Below, piece by piece: positions 36,418-45,281 of a DNA stretch of 64,000 nucleotides. The stretch is from contig JAGTRM010000014.1 of assembly GCA_018261735.1 (NCBI GenBank), positions 1-64,000 of the forward strand, given 5' to 3'. Source of the stretch: Pseudomonadota bacterium (GTDB taxonomy: Bacteria > Pseudomonadota > Gammaproteobacteria > Burkholderiales > Chitinibacteraceae). The translations under genes and the position numbers were made by a program. The notes beneath the pieces are model-generated. The model ran no database searches. It was not told the origin of the DNA and was given only the letters and a program-made list of their open reading frames with translations. Positions within the stretch are counted from its first letter, which is position 1; every line of letters begins with the position of its first letter.

Positions 36418-38718
36418 GTGTTGCTGCGCTACCTGCTGCTGAGTGCGGCGTTCGTTGCTGGCATCTGCCTGCTGCAAGTCCAGCCCACCCTCCCGCCGTT
36501 CTGGCTTTTCCTTATCCCGATTCCGCTTTTTATGGTGATGGCACGGCGCTGGCCGCGAGGGCGAACGCTGCTGCTGGCGTTTGCGCTGTTCTGCGCCGGA
36601 TTCGGTTACGCCGACGCGCGTGCGCAATGGCGCTTGTCCGGCTGGCTGGAGCTGGCGCTGGAAGGGCAGGCCATCGAGGTCGAGGGCTATGTGGCCGATC
36701 TGCCGCAGGCCACGCGTTTTGGCAGCCGTTTCCTGTTTGTGCCGTCCCGGGTCATTACGGCGGATACCCGGCTGCCGGAGCGGATACAGGTGCAATGGTA
36801 TGGCGACAAGCAGCACGTGCTGGCAGGCGAGCGCTGGCGTCTGGTGTTGAAACACAAGCGTGTGCACGGACAAGTGAACCCGGGCGGCTTCGATCTGGAA
36901 AGCTGGTTTCTGCAGCAGGGCATCGGCGCCACTGCATCGGTCCAGTTCGGCCAGAAACTCGACGGCATGGCCACGGCGGCCTGGCTGGCGCGCCTGCGCA
37001 GCGCATTGCGTGCCCGGATCAATGCGGCCTTGCCCGAGGCGCCCTATGCCGGCGTGATCGTGGCGCTGACGGTCGGCGACCAGAGCGGCATCCCGCAGGA
37101 ACAGTGGAAACGCTTCGCCACCACGGGCGTGACGCACCTGATTTCGATTTCCGGCCTGCACATCACCTTGCTGGCCGGACTGGCGGGCTGGGCCGTCAAC
37201 CGGGGCTGGCGCAGGGTGCCTTTCCTCGTCAGCCGTTTCGGTGCACCGCGTGCGGCTTTGCTGGCCGGGGTATTGACCGCGCTGGCCTACAGCGCGCTGG
37301 CCGGCATGGCCGTGCCCACGCAACGCACGCTCTTCATGCTGGGGACTGCCGCGCTGTGTTTGTGGCGTGCCCGGCCGGTGGCGACCAGCGCGATCTGGGC
37401 CACTGCCTTGCTGGTCGTGGTGCTGATCGATCCGTTTGCCGTGCTGTCGGTGGGTTTCTGGCTCTCGTTCCTCACCGTGGGCGCCTTGCTGTGGGCCGGT
37501 GCCAATCGCCTGGCCGAGGGGCCGAAATGGCGGGGCTGGGTAACCGCCCAGCTTGCCGCGACGGTCGGTTCCGCGCCGATTCTGTTGGCGGTCTTCGGGC
37601 AACTGCCGTTGCTCTCCCCGCTTGCCAACGCGGTTGCGATTCCCGTCGTCAGCATGCTGGTCACCCCGCTGGCGCTGGCCGGATTGCTCGACCCCACCGG
37701 CTGGGCCTTGCTGGGCGCCGAACGCCTGTTTGCCGGAACCGACTGGCTGCTGATGCTGTGCATCGCATTGCCGGTCACGCAACCCGCTTTCATGCCGCCA
37801 CCGCTGTGGGCGCTGGCGCCGGCGGCCATCGGCGTGGCGCTGCTGCTTGCTCCGCGCGGCGTGCCGGGGCGGTGGCTTGGCAGCGTGTTCCTGTTGCCGC
37901 TGTTTGCCCTGCGACCCGAACCCTTGCCGCCCGGCGCTTTTCGGGCAACGGTGCTCGATGTCGGGCAGGGGCTCTCGGTGCTGGTGGAAACGCGCAGTTC
38001 TGCATTGTTGTTCGACACTGGGCAGCTGCCCAACGGCGAGCGCGTAATCCTGCCCGCTTTGCGCGCTAGCGGACGAATGCGGCTCGATACGCTGCTGCTC
38101 TCGCACAACGACAACGACCATACCGGCGCGGCAGAAGTGTTGCTGGCGCAATGGCCGGTTGCCGAAACCCTGCACAGCCTGCCGGACAATCTGCCGTGGC
38201 TGGAACCCGTCCAGAACCGGCAGCGTTGCACGGCGGGCGCCGCCTGGCAGCAAGATGGCGTGGATTTCCGGCTGCTCTGGCCGCCGGAAGGTTTTTCCAG
38301 CAAGCAGGACAACGCCAACAGCTGCGTGCTGCTAGTGAATAACGGCAAGCACCGGCTGCTGATTCCCGCCGATCTGGGCGGGCGCGAAGAAGCGCAGCTG
38401 GTGGCTGCCGGCCTGCCGCAGACGGATATCATCATCGCCGGTCACCATGGTGGAAAGGGATCTTCCTCGGCCGAGCTGATCGAAGCCATCCAGCCACAGT
38501 TCGCCGTGTTTTCCGTGGGCTACCGCAACCATTACCACCACCCGCGCCCCGATACGCTCGAACGCTATGCCGCCGCCGGCGCACGCAATCTGCGCACCGA
38601 CCAGAGCGGTGCACTGGTGTTCACGGTGGACGAGAAAATCAGCCTGACCCAATGGCGCGAAGTACGCAAACGCTATTGGTACGCGCCAGCTTCCGACACA
38701 GCAGCACCAGAGAATTGA
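36418..38718 (+). CDS. comEC: DNA internalization competence protein ComEC/Rec2
   Basis: The inner-membrane channel that takes single-stranded DNA into the cytoplasm during transformation. The 766-residue product has N-terminal helices and an OB-like DUF4131 part, the Competence domain with ALTVGDQSGIPQEQWKRF, then TGVTHLISISGLHI, and a C-terminal metallo-beta-lactamase part with LLLSHNDNDHTGAAEVL and IAGHHGGKGSSS. The start is taken as GTG 36418, directly after the small upstream gene. Other competence genes are not in the window. Confidence 0.93.
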   Translation: MLLRYLLLSAAFVAGICLLQVQPTLPPFWLFLIPIPLFMVMARRWPRGRTLLLAFALFCAGFGYADARAQWRLSGWLELALEGQAIEVEGYVADLPQATRFGSRFLFVPSRVITADTRLPERIQVQWYGDKQHVLAGERWRLVLKHKRVHGQVNPGGFDLESWFLQQGIGATASVQFGQKLDGMATAAWLARLRSALRARINAALPEAPYAGVIVALTVGDQSGIPQEQWKRFATTGVTHLISISGLHITLLAGLAGWAVNRGWRRVPFLVSRFGAPRAALLAGVLTALAYSALAGMAVPTQRTLFMLGTAALCLWRARPVATSAIWATALLVVVLIDPFAVLSVGFWLSFLTVGALLWAGANRLAEGPKWRGWVTAQLAATVGSAPILLAVFGQLPLLSPLANAVAIPVVSMLVTPLALAGLLDPTGWALLGAERLFAGTDWLLMLCIALPVTQPAFMPPPLWALAPAAIGVALLLAPRGVPGRWLGSVFLLPLFALRPEPLPPGAFRATVLDVGQGLSVLVETRSSALLFDTGQLPNGERVILPALRASGRMRLDTLLLSHNDNDHTGAAEVLLAQWPVAETLHSLPDNLPWLEPVQNRQRCTAGAAWQQDGVDFRLLWPPEGFSSKQDNANSCVLLVNNGKHRLLIPADLGGREEAQLVAAGLPQTDIIIAGHHGGKGSSSAELIEAIQPQFAVFSVGYRNHYHHPRPDTLERYAAAGARNLRTDQSGALVFTVDEKISLTQWREVRKRYWYAPASDTAAPEN

Positions 38719-38828
38719 TCGAACCGGGAGTGATGAGGCGGCAACGAAGCAAGCCTTGAGTTCGTCTACCGGCGAAACACTTAGCTTGCCCCCATGCCCG
38801 GAGGAGGATAGAATCGCGCTCCTGTTTT

Positions 38829-38945
<117 letters not shown>

Positions 38946-39087
38946 TTTTCGCGGCTTCGCCACAGCGACACTACGCTCGTGCGAAGCGCGATATCCTTGG
39001 CGGCATTCGCGGTTTACCCCTCCAAATCCCCGCTTTTCCTGCAGCCTCTCAGATCAATCGAGTCTGACCCTATTGATCTATAAAATA

Positions 39088-41073
39088 CTAGTTTAATATC
39101 TTTCCGTGAATTCGTTCGTGCTCTTGGATCGATTCAACCAAAACAGCCTTGAGTGCTTGTGATTTTTCTTTCATCATGAAAGATGAATAGCCCATCATTC
39201 TGCTGATGAATTCCGTTGGGCAAGCATCTGAAATTGGGACAAGTAAGCATGTAAGTATTCCAATTTTTTCAAAAGTATTATTTTCTTCTATGCTGGAAAC
39301 AATATTTATACGTTTTAATGCGCTGTCAATATACTCACTGATTGGGTAGGAAATTATCTCATTCATTAAGCTGCGATATGGTTGAAGTATGTTGTTTATT
39401 GTTGGTCGGATTTTTTTGTAAGTAAATAAAACATTGCGGACGCCAGTTTTTGTTTTTACTGCATATGGCAAAACACCATCCTTATTGATGATTTTTAACA
39501 TTTGAATTTGTGAGTTAACCAAATGATCACAAATTAAAATCCTTGTCTTTGCGGGTATGGAAACGCCAGCGGCTAAGCACCTATAAAGCAACAGCAAATG
39601 ACTAAGTCGGCTAGCTAAAGCTGGGTAGTTTTGTTTGCTCTCCATGGATGATTTTCCGACAAGAAATTCCAACATGGCTGTTGAATCATCAACAATGCTG
39701 ACCATAAATAATATTATGTTATGCCATTGTTCATCATGAAACTTCTTTTTTAGAATTTCAAATTCTTGCCTTTTGGCTATAAAGTACCGAGCTGCAAAAT
39801 ATTCATGCATTGTCCCGTGGCTAAACTCAAAAGTATTTACGGATGACTTTTCTAGTATTCCGTGATGGCTCTCTATTTCGCGCAAAATTCCTTTGGCATC
39901 ATTTGAATCCAACCCGAATCGCTCAACTGCATTCGCAATGTACTCAAGAACTGTTTCCTCCAACATCTCATATTCAACATTTACGTCACAAGAGTTACCT
40001 GCAACTGATTCAAAAATCCGCTCTTTACGGTCATCTGAGAGCTGAGAATATGCTGTATCTCTTCGAAATCCTCTAGTTGTATCCCAATCACGGAGCAATG
40101 CATCAACACATCGGCGATATAGCTCTGTCCTTATTTTAGGAAGTGCAAGATCGTTTTTGAACTGAATGCAAAGTAAGCTAAGCAGTAATGGGGTTTCCGT
40201 GAGAGATCCTACCGTGTCATCATTATTAAGTAGTGAAATAAGCAATTCGCCTTTGCTTTTGTCTTTATCAAACCATGCATTGACAATGCTGCAAACGGCA
40301 TCGCGAGTTAGCCGCGCCAGTTCGACCTCGCAAAAGTTCAAAAGTATTTGTTCGTAATCGGCGGTTCTGCAACTAACAATTACTTTTGAATTGGGATATG
40401 TTTGCGAGATGGAATTTATCTCTGATACTATTCTGGAACGATGTTCCTTTGGAACCTCATCAAGAGAATCTAGAAAAATCGCAGCTTTGCCATCCTTAAA
40501 TATTTTCTGATAGAACGCGCGCGCATGAATATGCCCTTTGCTGAGTAGTAATGTTGAAATGTAATCAATTACGTCGCAATTGTCTTTTGCTAATGATGGT
40601 AGATGCACGAAGATTGGGAAATATGTGGATTCTAGATTGGTTTTCTTTAAAATATCTTGATTGGAATATGCTAGTGCAAGAAATTTTAAAAAAGTCGTTT
40701 TCCCTGCGCCAGGACCACCCAAGACAACGATACGATCAAATTTGTTGGCATATGAATCCCCAGCCTGTTCGGCTGCTAAATTCTTTTTTCGGGTTTCTTT
40801 GTGTCCGCTGAGATTGGTCCATTCTGATGTGTATATTCTGCGCCTGATATCAGTTGAAACCCTTGTTGGGTAATACAGTTTTTCTAGACTAACAGGATAT
40901 GGCATCCCTAATATTTTTATACTGCCAACTTGCATAATAAGAGATTCAAAATGTGCTTTCTTTAGCTTGTTGAATAAATCCATTGCTTCAACGTATTCAT
41001 TTACTCCATTGAATACTGATGTGAATGAATCTCGAATTATGTCATCTAGCCAAGATAAAACTGGTAAATCCAT
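39088..41073 (-). CDS. NACHT-domain STAND NTPase (bacterial NLR-like), probable phage defence protein
   Basis: A 661-residue protein. The N-terminal 110 residues are helical with the segment ILGMPYPVSLEKLYYPTRV, often seen before the NTPase in such proteins. The NACHT domain has Walker A at 119-127 (GGPGAGKTT), Walker B at about 197-206 (AIFLDSLDE) and sensor R236 in VSCRTADY. A winged-helix-like part carries FEFSHGTMHEYFAARYF. The last 200 residues are helical without clear repeats and probably act as sensor. Related bNACHT proteins protect bacteria from phages. The gene is AT-rich, begins after GGAGAGG and lies alone in a tRNA-associated island. Confidence 0.85.
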   Translation of the reverse strand: MDLPVLSWLDDIIRDSFTSVFNGVNEYVEAMDLFNKLKKAHFESLIMQVGSIKILGMPYPVSLEKLYYPTRVSTDIRRRIYTSEWTNLSGHKETRKKNLAAEQAGDSYANKFDRIVVLGGPGAGKTTFLKFLALAYSNQDILKKTNLESTYFPIFVHLPSLAKDNCDVIDYISTLLLSKGHIHARAFYQKIFKDGKAAIFLDSLDEVPKEHRSRIVSEINSISQTYPNSKVIVSCRTADYEQILLNFCEVELARLTRDAVCSIVNAWFDKDKSKGELLISLLNNDDTVGSLTETPLLLSLLCIQFKNDLALPKIRTELYRRCVDALLRDWDTTRGFRRDTAYSQLSDDRKERIFESVAGNSCDVNVEYEMLEETVLEYIANAVERFGLDSNDAKGILREIESHHGILEKSSVNTFEFSHGTMHEYFAARYFIAKRQEFEILKKKFHDEQWHNIILFMVSIVDDSTAMLEFLVGKSSMESKQNYPALASRLSHLLLLYRCLAAGVSIPAKTRILICDHLVNSQIQMLKIINKDGVLPYAVKTKTGVRNVLFTYKKIRPTINNILQPYRSLMNEIISYPISEYIDSALKRINIVSSIEENNTFEKIGILTCLLVPISDACPTEFISRMMGYSSFMMKEKSQALKAVLVESIQEHERIHGKILN

Positions 41074-41179
41074 TATCCTCTCCGGGTAAATTTATTGAGT
41101 TAACAAATAAAGTAATCAACCAAGTATTTTTTGTTGTGATTAATAGCAAATAATCAGCTATTCCAAGCATCGGGCGAGA

Positions 41180-41298
41180 GCATTCACTTAATGCAGCCCG
41201 CGTAGGTACGATTAGCGAAGCGTAATCGCACGCATGGAGCCATCGAACTGGGCGATTACGCTTCGCTAATCGCCCCTACCGCGGCATTGAGAATGCAC
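41180..41298. mobile_element. MITE-like long hairpin element
   Basis: A non-coding element with a perfect 21-bp inverted repeat (41209-41229 and 41252-41272; ends CGATTAGCGAAG and CTTCGCTAATCG) around a 22-base centre. Pairing continues outward with gaps through GTAGG/CCTAC, AATGC/GCATT and GCATTC/GAATGC, for about 50 bp on each side. No gene is inside. This structure fits a miniature inverted-repeat element or an extragenic palindrome. Confidence 0.65.
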
Positions 41299-41600
41299 GC
41301 CAGCTATTGACCGATTGTTGCCCATGGTCATTGGTTAGTTCGTGCCCAACGCTAACGGGGTAACCGATATTTTCGTCATTGAGGGGGTTGAAAAGCACTT
41401 CGGAAAATTGTACCCCTTCTTGTGGAGTGGTTTTGTCAGAATTTTAAGTTTTGTGGAATGTCGGGCGGATTGCCGATTGATACCGGCAATATCGACAAAA
41501 ACAAAGAACGTTTCTGGTGAGACGTAGTTATAAAATCAATAGCGAGCGTAGGCGATTGAGGGTGGGGTATTTTGTTAAGTTGTTGATTAATAAGTACTCT
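41299..41600. other. AT-rich spacer at the right end of the NACHT island
   Basis: About 300 bases with no recognisable gene, RNA or repeat. One open frame of 61 codons (41342-41527) has no recognisable motif and no good ribosome binding site, so I do not call it. Confidence 0.4.
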
Positions 41601-41680
41601 GTAGTCAGGATGTCGCCAGTTCTATCCCGCAGCCACACCAAGAAAATAAAGGGGTTAACAGAAATGCTAACCCCTTTGTT
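41601..41680 (+). repeat. Right repeat flanking the NACHT island: degenerate tRNA-Thr 3' end plus terminator
   Basis: This stretch aligns with 38862-38945. It keeps TGTCGCCAGTTC, the CCCGCAGCC region, ACACCAAGAAAAT and the whole terminator hairpin (41649-41678), but substitutions and gaps in the T arm and acceptor strand would break a cloverleaf. It has no 5' half, so it is a tRNA fragment and not a gene. Confidence 0.75.
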
Positions 41681-41758
41681 CGTTCGCTGGGACAGTGTGA
41701 CAAGCGGATCGGCTTTGCCTGAATTTCAGGAAGTACAACGCTTAATTCAAGCTCCCCC

Positions 41759-42301
41759 CTATTTATCCCCGTCGCCCGCTTTTTCTACCGCCTCTCTAGT
41801 GGCTTCCATGGCTTTCTTCGCGGCGTCCCTGGCCTCTTCCAGCGCTTTTTGGACGGCTTCTTTGCCCGACTTGGCCGTTTCCTTGGCTGCTTTTTCTGCC
41901 CTCTGTGCAGCATCTCGGGTGGCTACGGCCGCTTTTTGCGCGGCCACTTCTGCCTTCTGTGCGGCCTCTTTGGTTGCTGCGGTCGCTTTCTTGGTGGCTT
42001 CCCTGGTCTTGCGTACCGCCTGTTTGGCGGCATCGTCGGCATCCTTTGCTGCCTGTTTGGCCATCTTGGATTGCGAGGCGTCCTTGACTGCCTGCTCGGC
42101 CTTTTCTAGCGCCAACTTGGAGGTTTCTGCCGCTTTGTGCATTGCCGCTTTGGCCTCCGTTGCTGCCCGCTTCGCGCTGTCCTCCAATTGCTGCACGGAC
42201 ACCTTGCCCGGTTCGCTTGATCTGGACTCGGCTTTTTCCGCAGCCTGAACACTTGCACCGACCACCAATGCCAGCAGGATCAACCATTTTTGCAGGCTCA
42301 T
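41759..42301 (-). CDS. Exported Ala/Lys-rich helical repeat protein
   Basis: A 180-residue protein with a signal peptide (MSLQKWLILLALVVGASVQA) and then an almost uninterrupted amphipathic helix made of Ala, Lys, Glu and Thr, with 11-residue-like repeats such as AAKDADDAAKQAV and AAQKAEVAAQKAAV. This pattern resembles LEA-type and apolipoprotein-like proteins that coat or stabilise, but no catalytic function can be read. It may be periplasmic. It lies just outside the right repeat of the NACHT island. Confidence 0.7.
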   Translation of the reverse strand: MSLQKWLILLALVVGASVQAAEKAESRSSEPGKVSVQQLEDSAKRAATEAKAAMHKAAETSKLALEKAEQAVKDASQSKMAKQAAKDADDAAKQAVRKTREATKKATAATKEAAQKAEVAAQKAAVATRDAAQRAEKAAKETAKSGKEAVQKALEEARDAAKKAMEATREAVEKAGDGDK

Positions 42302-42403
42302 TGATTCTTCTCCTTGCGGGGAGGCTCGTTCGTTTGATTTTTATGCGGCTGATTTTGTCGCAGGACAAGACATTTGACGATGAGTGCGACTGGCCGCGAG
42401 TAA

Positions 42404-42694
42404 CTATGGCTGGGCCACGGCCAGGGAAATCTCTTGCAGCACGGATTCGACAGCCGCTTCCGTGCTTGGGAACTCGTAGAGCTTGAACTCACTACGCGCT
42501 GATGATGCATGCAGGTAGTCGATATCGCAGCAGCCATTGGGCCTGATGCCAATCGAAGTGTGGCTGTGTTTGCCGTTGACCATGACCGAGAGGCCATTTC
42601 TTCCGACGGCTTTGATTTCGACCCGCTCCCGAGCCGCGCCGCTCAGGTGCGTGGTCAGTTTGGCGTGGAGATCCTCTATCGCGATGATGTTCAT
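42404..42694 (-). CDS. Small hypothetical protein, 96 residues
   Basis: From the ATG at 42694, preceded by AAGG, the product begins MNIIAIEDLHAKLTTHLSG and has a mixed strand-helix pattern (VEIKAVGRNGLSVMVNGK, then CCDIDYLHASS and an acidic helical end). A longer frame upstream is antisense to neighbouring sequence and unlikely. No known domain is recognised. It is divergent from the ndpA-like gene. Confidence 0.55.
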   Translation of the reverse strand: MNIIAIEDLHAKLTTHLSGAARERVEIKAVGRNGLSVMVNGKHSHTSIGIRPNGCCDIDYLHASSARSEFKLYEFPSTEAAVESVLQEISLAVAQP

Positions 42695-42899
42695 GTGGGT
42701 GGCCTTGCAGGTGGTTCGAGATAGTACGGTTAGGATGAAGACTAGTACGTTATCCGGAAAGGGCAAACATTTCCCGGTAATAAAGTGGACTGCTGGCAAG
42801 GCCGCAAGCAAGTCCGGGAGTATCCGGCATTGCGCAAACCCGCCAGAGCATCGAAAATCGCGCTCCCGCCGTTGCACTGCCATTCAAACAAGGTTTCTC

Positions 42900-43916
42900 A
42901 TGAACGCTCCCGCCCTGAATCTGATCATCCACAAGCTCTGCAAGGAAACGCACGGCACCGCCAGTATCGAACTGCGCCAGGATGAGATGCCGATTTCGCC
43001 CATTACCCAACGTTTGGTAGACCAGTTGTGCGAGCTGTATGCGGCGAAGCCGGGCAAGGGTTATGGCAAGTTTGAGGAGGATGAAGAAAGCTTCCCGCTG
43101 CCGCGCCTGTTGCGCCAGCATGTGCTGGAAAAAACGCTGGATTTTGGCGATCTCACCCGCCAGATGATGCAGCACCTGCTGGCGCGAGTTGAGGAGGAAT
43201 CGCTGGCCTGCGGTGGCCATGTGCTGTTCGCCCGGGTGCGCAACAGCGCGGCTTCGGATTTCCTGCTGGTGGCGATCATCACCGAGGCGCAGGGAACGGC
43301 GTTGAACGCGAATCTCGAAATCGTCGAGAGCCCGTATCTGGATTTCGTCAACCTGCGCGTGGCCGGCAAGATCGATCTGGCCGCCTGGCAGAATGACAGC
43401 GGGCGCTATATCAGCTTCCTGAAGGGGCGCACGGAAGTGGCGCAGTACTTCAAGCTGTTCCTGGCCTGCAACGATGTGGTGGCGGCGCTGAAGGAAACCC
43501 AGAAGCTGATCAAGGGCATCGAGCAGTTTGCCGAGGCGCAAAAGCTGGAGCCCGAGGCGCGCAACCAGTTGTTCGAAGAGGCGCACCGCTACTTGGACGA
43601 TCTGGGCGAGAACGATCTGCCGTGGAGCGTCGATACCGTGGTCGACCAGCTTTGCCCGGATGCGCCGGAAGCCCTGCGCGCCACGTTGAAGAATGAAGAC
43701 CTGGGCCTGTCGGAAGGCTGCATTCCCGACCGCCGTGCGATCCGGCCCTTGTTGCGCTTCAAGGCTTCCGCGCCCAACTGGAAGCTGGAATTCAACCGCA
43801 ACAGCCTGCGCTCCGGCGATGTGATCTACAACCGCAACAACGATACGATCGTGCTTTACAACATTCCGGATGGGCTCAAACGCGAGTTGCAGGCGGAATC
43901 GAAATCCGCCGACTGA
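42900..43916 (+). CDS. Nucleoid-associated protein, NdpA/YejK family
   Basis: A 338-residue member of the 37-kDa nucleoid-associated family (NdpA/YejK). Motifs include SLACGGHVLFARV, FLLVAIITEAQG and FLDFVNLRVAGKIDL-like text (here YLDFVNLRVAGKIDLAAW), with LACNDVVAALKETQKL and VDQLCPD further on. Such proteins bind DNA and, in E. coli, interact with topoisomerase IV. The ATG at 42900 matches family N termini (MNAPALNLIIHKL); a longer open frame starts 363 bases upstream but overlaps the opposite gene. Confidence 0.88.
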   Translation: MNAPALNLIIHKLCKETHGTASIELRQDEMPISPITQRLVDQLCELYAAKPGKGYGKFEEDEESFPLPRLLRQHVLEKTLDFGDLTRQMMQHLLARVEEESLACGGHVLFARVRNSAASDFLLVAIITEAQGTALNANLEIVESPYLDFVNLRVAGKIDLAAWQNDSGRYISFLKGRTEVAQYFKLFLACNDVVAALKETQKLIKGIEQFAEAQKLEPEARNQLFEEAHRYLDDLGENDLPWSVDTVVDQLCPDAPEALRATLKNEDLGLSEGCIPDRRAIRPLLRFKASAPNWKLEFNRNSLRSGDVIYNRNNDTIVLYNIPDGLKRELQAESKSAD

Positions 43917-43971
43917 AGTTCAGTTGTGTGATGATGTGACCATCAAAATTTGATTGGAAAGGATGCGAAAA

Positions 43972-44745
43972 ATGTCGGAAATCGGGATGCTGGCTCAAGA
44001 CGTGGTGCGCATGGGCGGCGGGATGATCCGCGCGGCTTTCGGGCGCGGCGGGTTTACCTTCAAGGGGCGGCAGGATTACCTCACCGAGACCGACGGCGCG
44101 GTCGAGCGCGCGGTGCGGGCCGCGATTCTGGCGCGTTTTCCCACTCATGCGGTGCTGGGCGAGGAGGAGGGCGGTGCGGTCGATGCGGCCGATCTCTGGA
44201 TCGTCGATCCGATCGACGGCACGGCCAATTTCGCGCGCCATATTCCGCATTGCTGCATTTCGCTCGCGTATCTGCACGAGGGGCGCCCCGCAGTGGCCGC
44301 GATCTACGATCCGCTCCACGATGAACTGTTCTTTGCCGAAAGCGGCCAGGGCGCGTGCTGCAACGATCAACCGATGAAGGTCAGTACGGTCGACAATCTC
44401 AATTCGGCCAGCGTGGAGATCGGTTGGTCGCTGCGTGCGCCGGAGAAATATATCGCCAGCGTGCAGGCGGCGATCGAAGCCGGCTGCGTGGTGCGCCGCA
44501 CCGGGTCCGGCGCGCTCGGCATGGCCTATGTCGCCGCCGGCCGGGTCGAGGCCTACCTGAACGCCCACACCAATTCCTGGGATTGCGCGGCCAGCCTGTT
44601 GCTGGTCACGGAGGCAGGCGGGCGCGTCAGCGATTTCTGGACGCCGGGGGCCATCGCCAAGGGCAACCCGGTATTGGCCACCAATGCGTTGCTGGGCGAT
44701 GAGATTGCCCGTTTTGCCGATGTTCCGTTGATGCCGTTGGGGTGA
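43972..44745 (+). CDS. Inositol monophosphatase family protein
   Basis: A 257-residue Mg-dependent sugar phosphatase of the IMPase/SuhB/CysQ superfamily. The metal-binding motifs are GEEEGG, WIVDPIDGTANFARHIP and SWDCAASLLLVTEAGG. It may act on inositol phosphate, a sugar phosphate or 3'-phosphoadenosine phosphate; the sequence does not settle which. The ATG at 43972 is chosen because GGAAAGG lies nine bases upstream; two earlier in-frame starts exist at 43954 and 43963. It converges with cadR. Confidence 0.88.
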   Translation: MSEIGMLAQDVVRMGGGMIRAAFGRGGFTFKGRQDYLTETDGAVERAVRAAILARFPTHAVLGEEEGGAVDAADLWIVDPIDGTANFARHIPHCCISLAYLHEGRPAVAAIYDPLHDELFFAESGQGACCNDQPMKVSTVDNLNSASVEIGWSLRAPEKYIASVQAAIEAGCVVRRTGSGALGMAYVAAGRVEAYLNAHTNSWDCAASLLLVTEAGGRVSDFWTPGAIAKGNPVLATNALLGDEIARFADVPLMPLG

Positions 44746-44764
44746 ATCTGGCGGTCAACAGAAG

Positions 44765-45196
44765 CTAGCCCAGATGCGTATGGCGTTTGGGCTTGGCCTC
44801 GGTCTCCATCACCGTCAGGCCGTGCAGGATGCCGCAGGCATCGGTGCTCTGTTCGGTCTGGCATTGTTGCCGCAACGCGGTGAGCTGCTGCTTGAGCTGC
44901 AGCAGCTCGGCGATGCGTTCGTCGACATGGCCGATGTGATCGTCCAGCAGGTGGTTGATCGCACCGCAGCCGTCTTGCGGTTTTTCCATCAGTCCCAGCA
45001 AGGCGCGGATCTCGCCGTGGGTCATGTCCAGCGCCCGGCAGTTGCGGATAAAGCGCAGCCGCTCGACGTGCGCTTGCCCGTAGCTGCGGTAGTTCGCCGC
45101 GGTGCGTTGCGGCGCGGGCAGCAGGGCTTCCTTTTCGTAGTAGCGGATGGTCTCTACCGTGCATTGCGCAATCTGCGCGAGTTCCCCGATTTTCAT
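44765..45196 (-). CDS. cadR: Cd(II)/Pb(II)-responsive MerR-family regulator
   Basis: A 143-residue MerR-type activator. The N-terminal winged helix (MKIGELAQIAQCTVETIRYYE) is followed by a long dimerisation helix and a metal-binding C terminus with Cys in DGCGAINHLLDDHIGHV, CQTEQSTDACGIL, and a His-containing tail, as in CadR/PbrR. It should twist the 19-bp-spaced promoter at 45218-45248 into an active shape when it binds metal, turning on the divergent P-type ATPase gene. Confidence 0.9.
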   Translation of the reverse strand: MKIGELAQIAQCTVETIRYYEKEALLPAPQRTAANYRSYGQAHVERLRFIRNCRALDMTHGEIRALLGLMEKPQDGCGAINHLLDDHIGHVDERIAELLQLKQQLTALRQQCQTEQSTDACGILHGLTVMETEAKPKRHTHLG

Positions 45197-45217
45197 GTGA
45201 GTGCTCCTGCGGCGTAC

Positions 45218-45248
45218 TTGACTCTATAGTAACTTCAGGGTGTTAGAT
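45218..45248 (+). promoter_or_regulatory. MerR-type promoter and operator of cadA
   Basis: TTGACT (-35) and TTAGAT (-10) are 19 bp apart, the long spacing typical of MerR-controlled promoters. The spacer holds the dyad ACTCTATAGT-A-ACTTCAGGGT (45221-45241). It lies in the 85-bp gap between the divergent cadR and cadA. Confidence 0.9.
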
Positions 45249-45281
45249 GTGCCATATCTGAATTGGCGCAGGACCGGCACC

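Noticed and set aside
36265..38253. A 662-codon minus-strand frame opposite comEC
   Set aside because: Its translation is Gln/Arg/His-rich low-complexity text typical of the antisense of a GC-rich gene. ComEC on the plus strand has clear motifs.
41342..41527. A 61-codon open frame in the NACHT island
   Set aside because: No ribosome binding site, no recognisable motif, and the length is expected by chance in AT-rich sequence.
41601..41680. A second tRNA-Thr gene
   Set aside because: Only the 3' half is present and it has substitutions and gaps in the T arm and acceptor strand, so it cannot fold as a tRNA.
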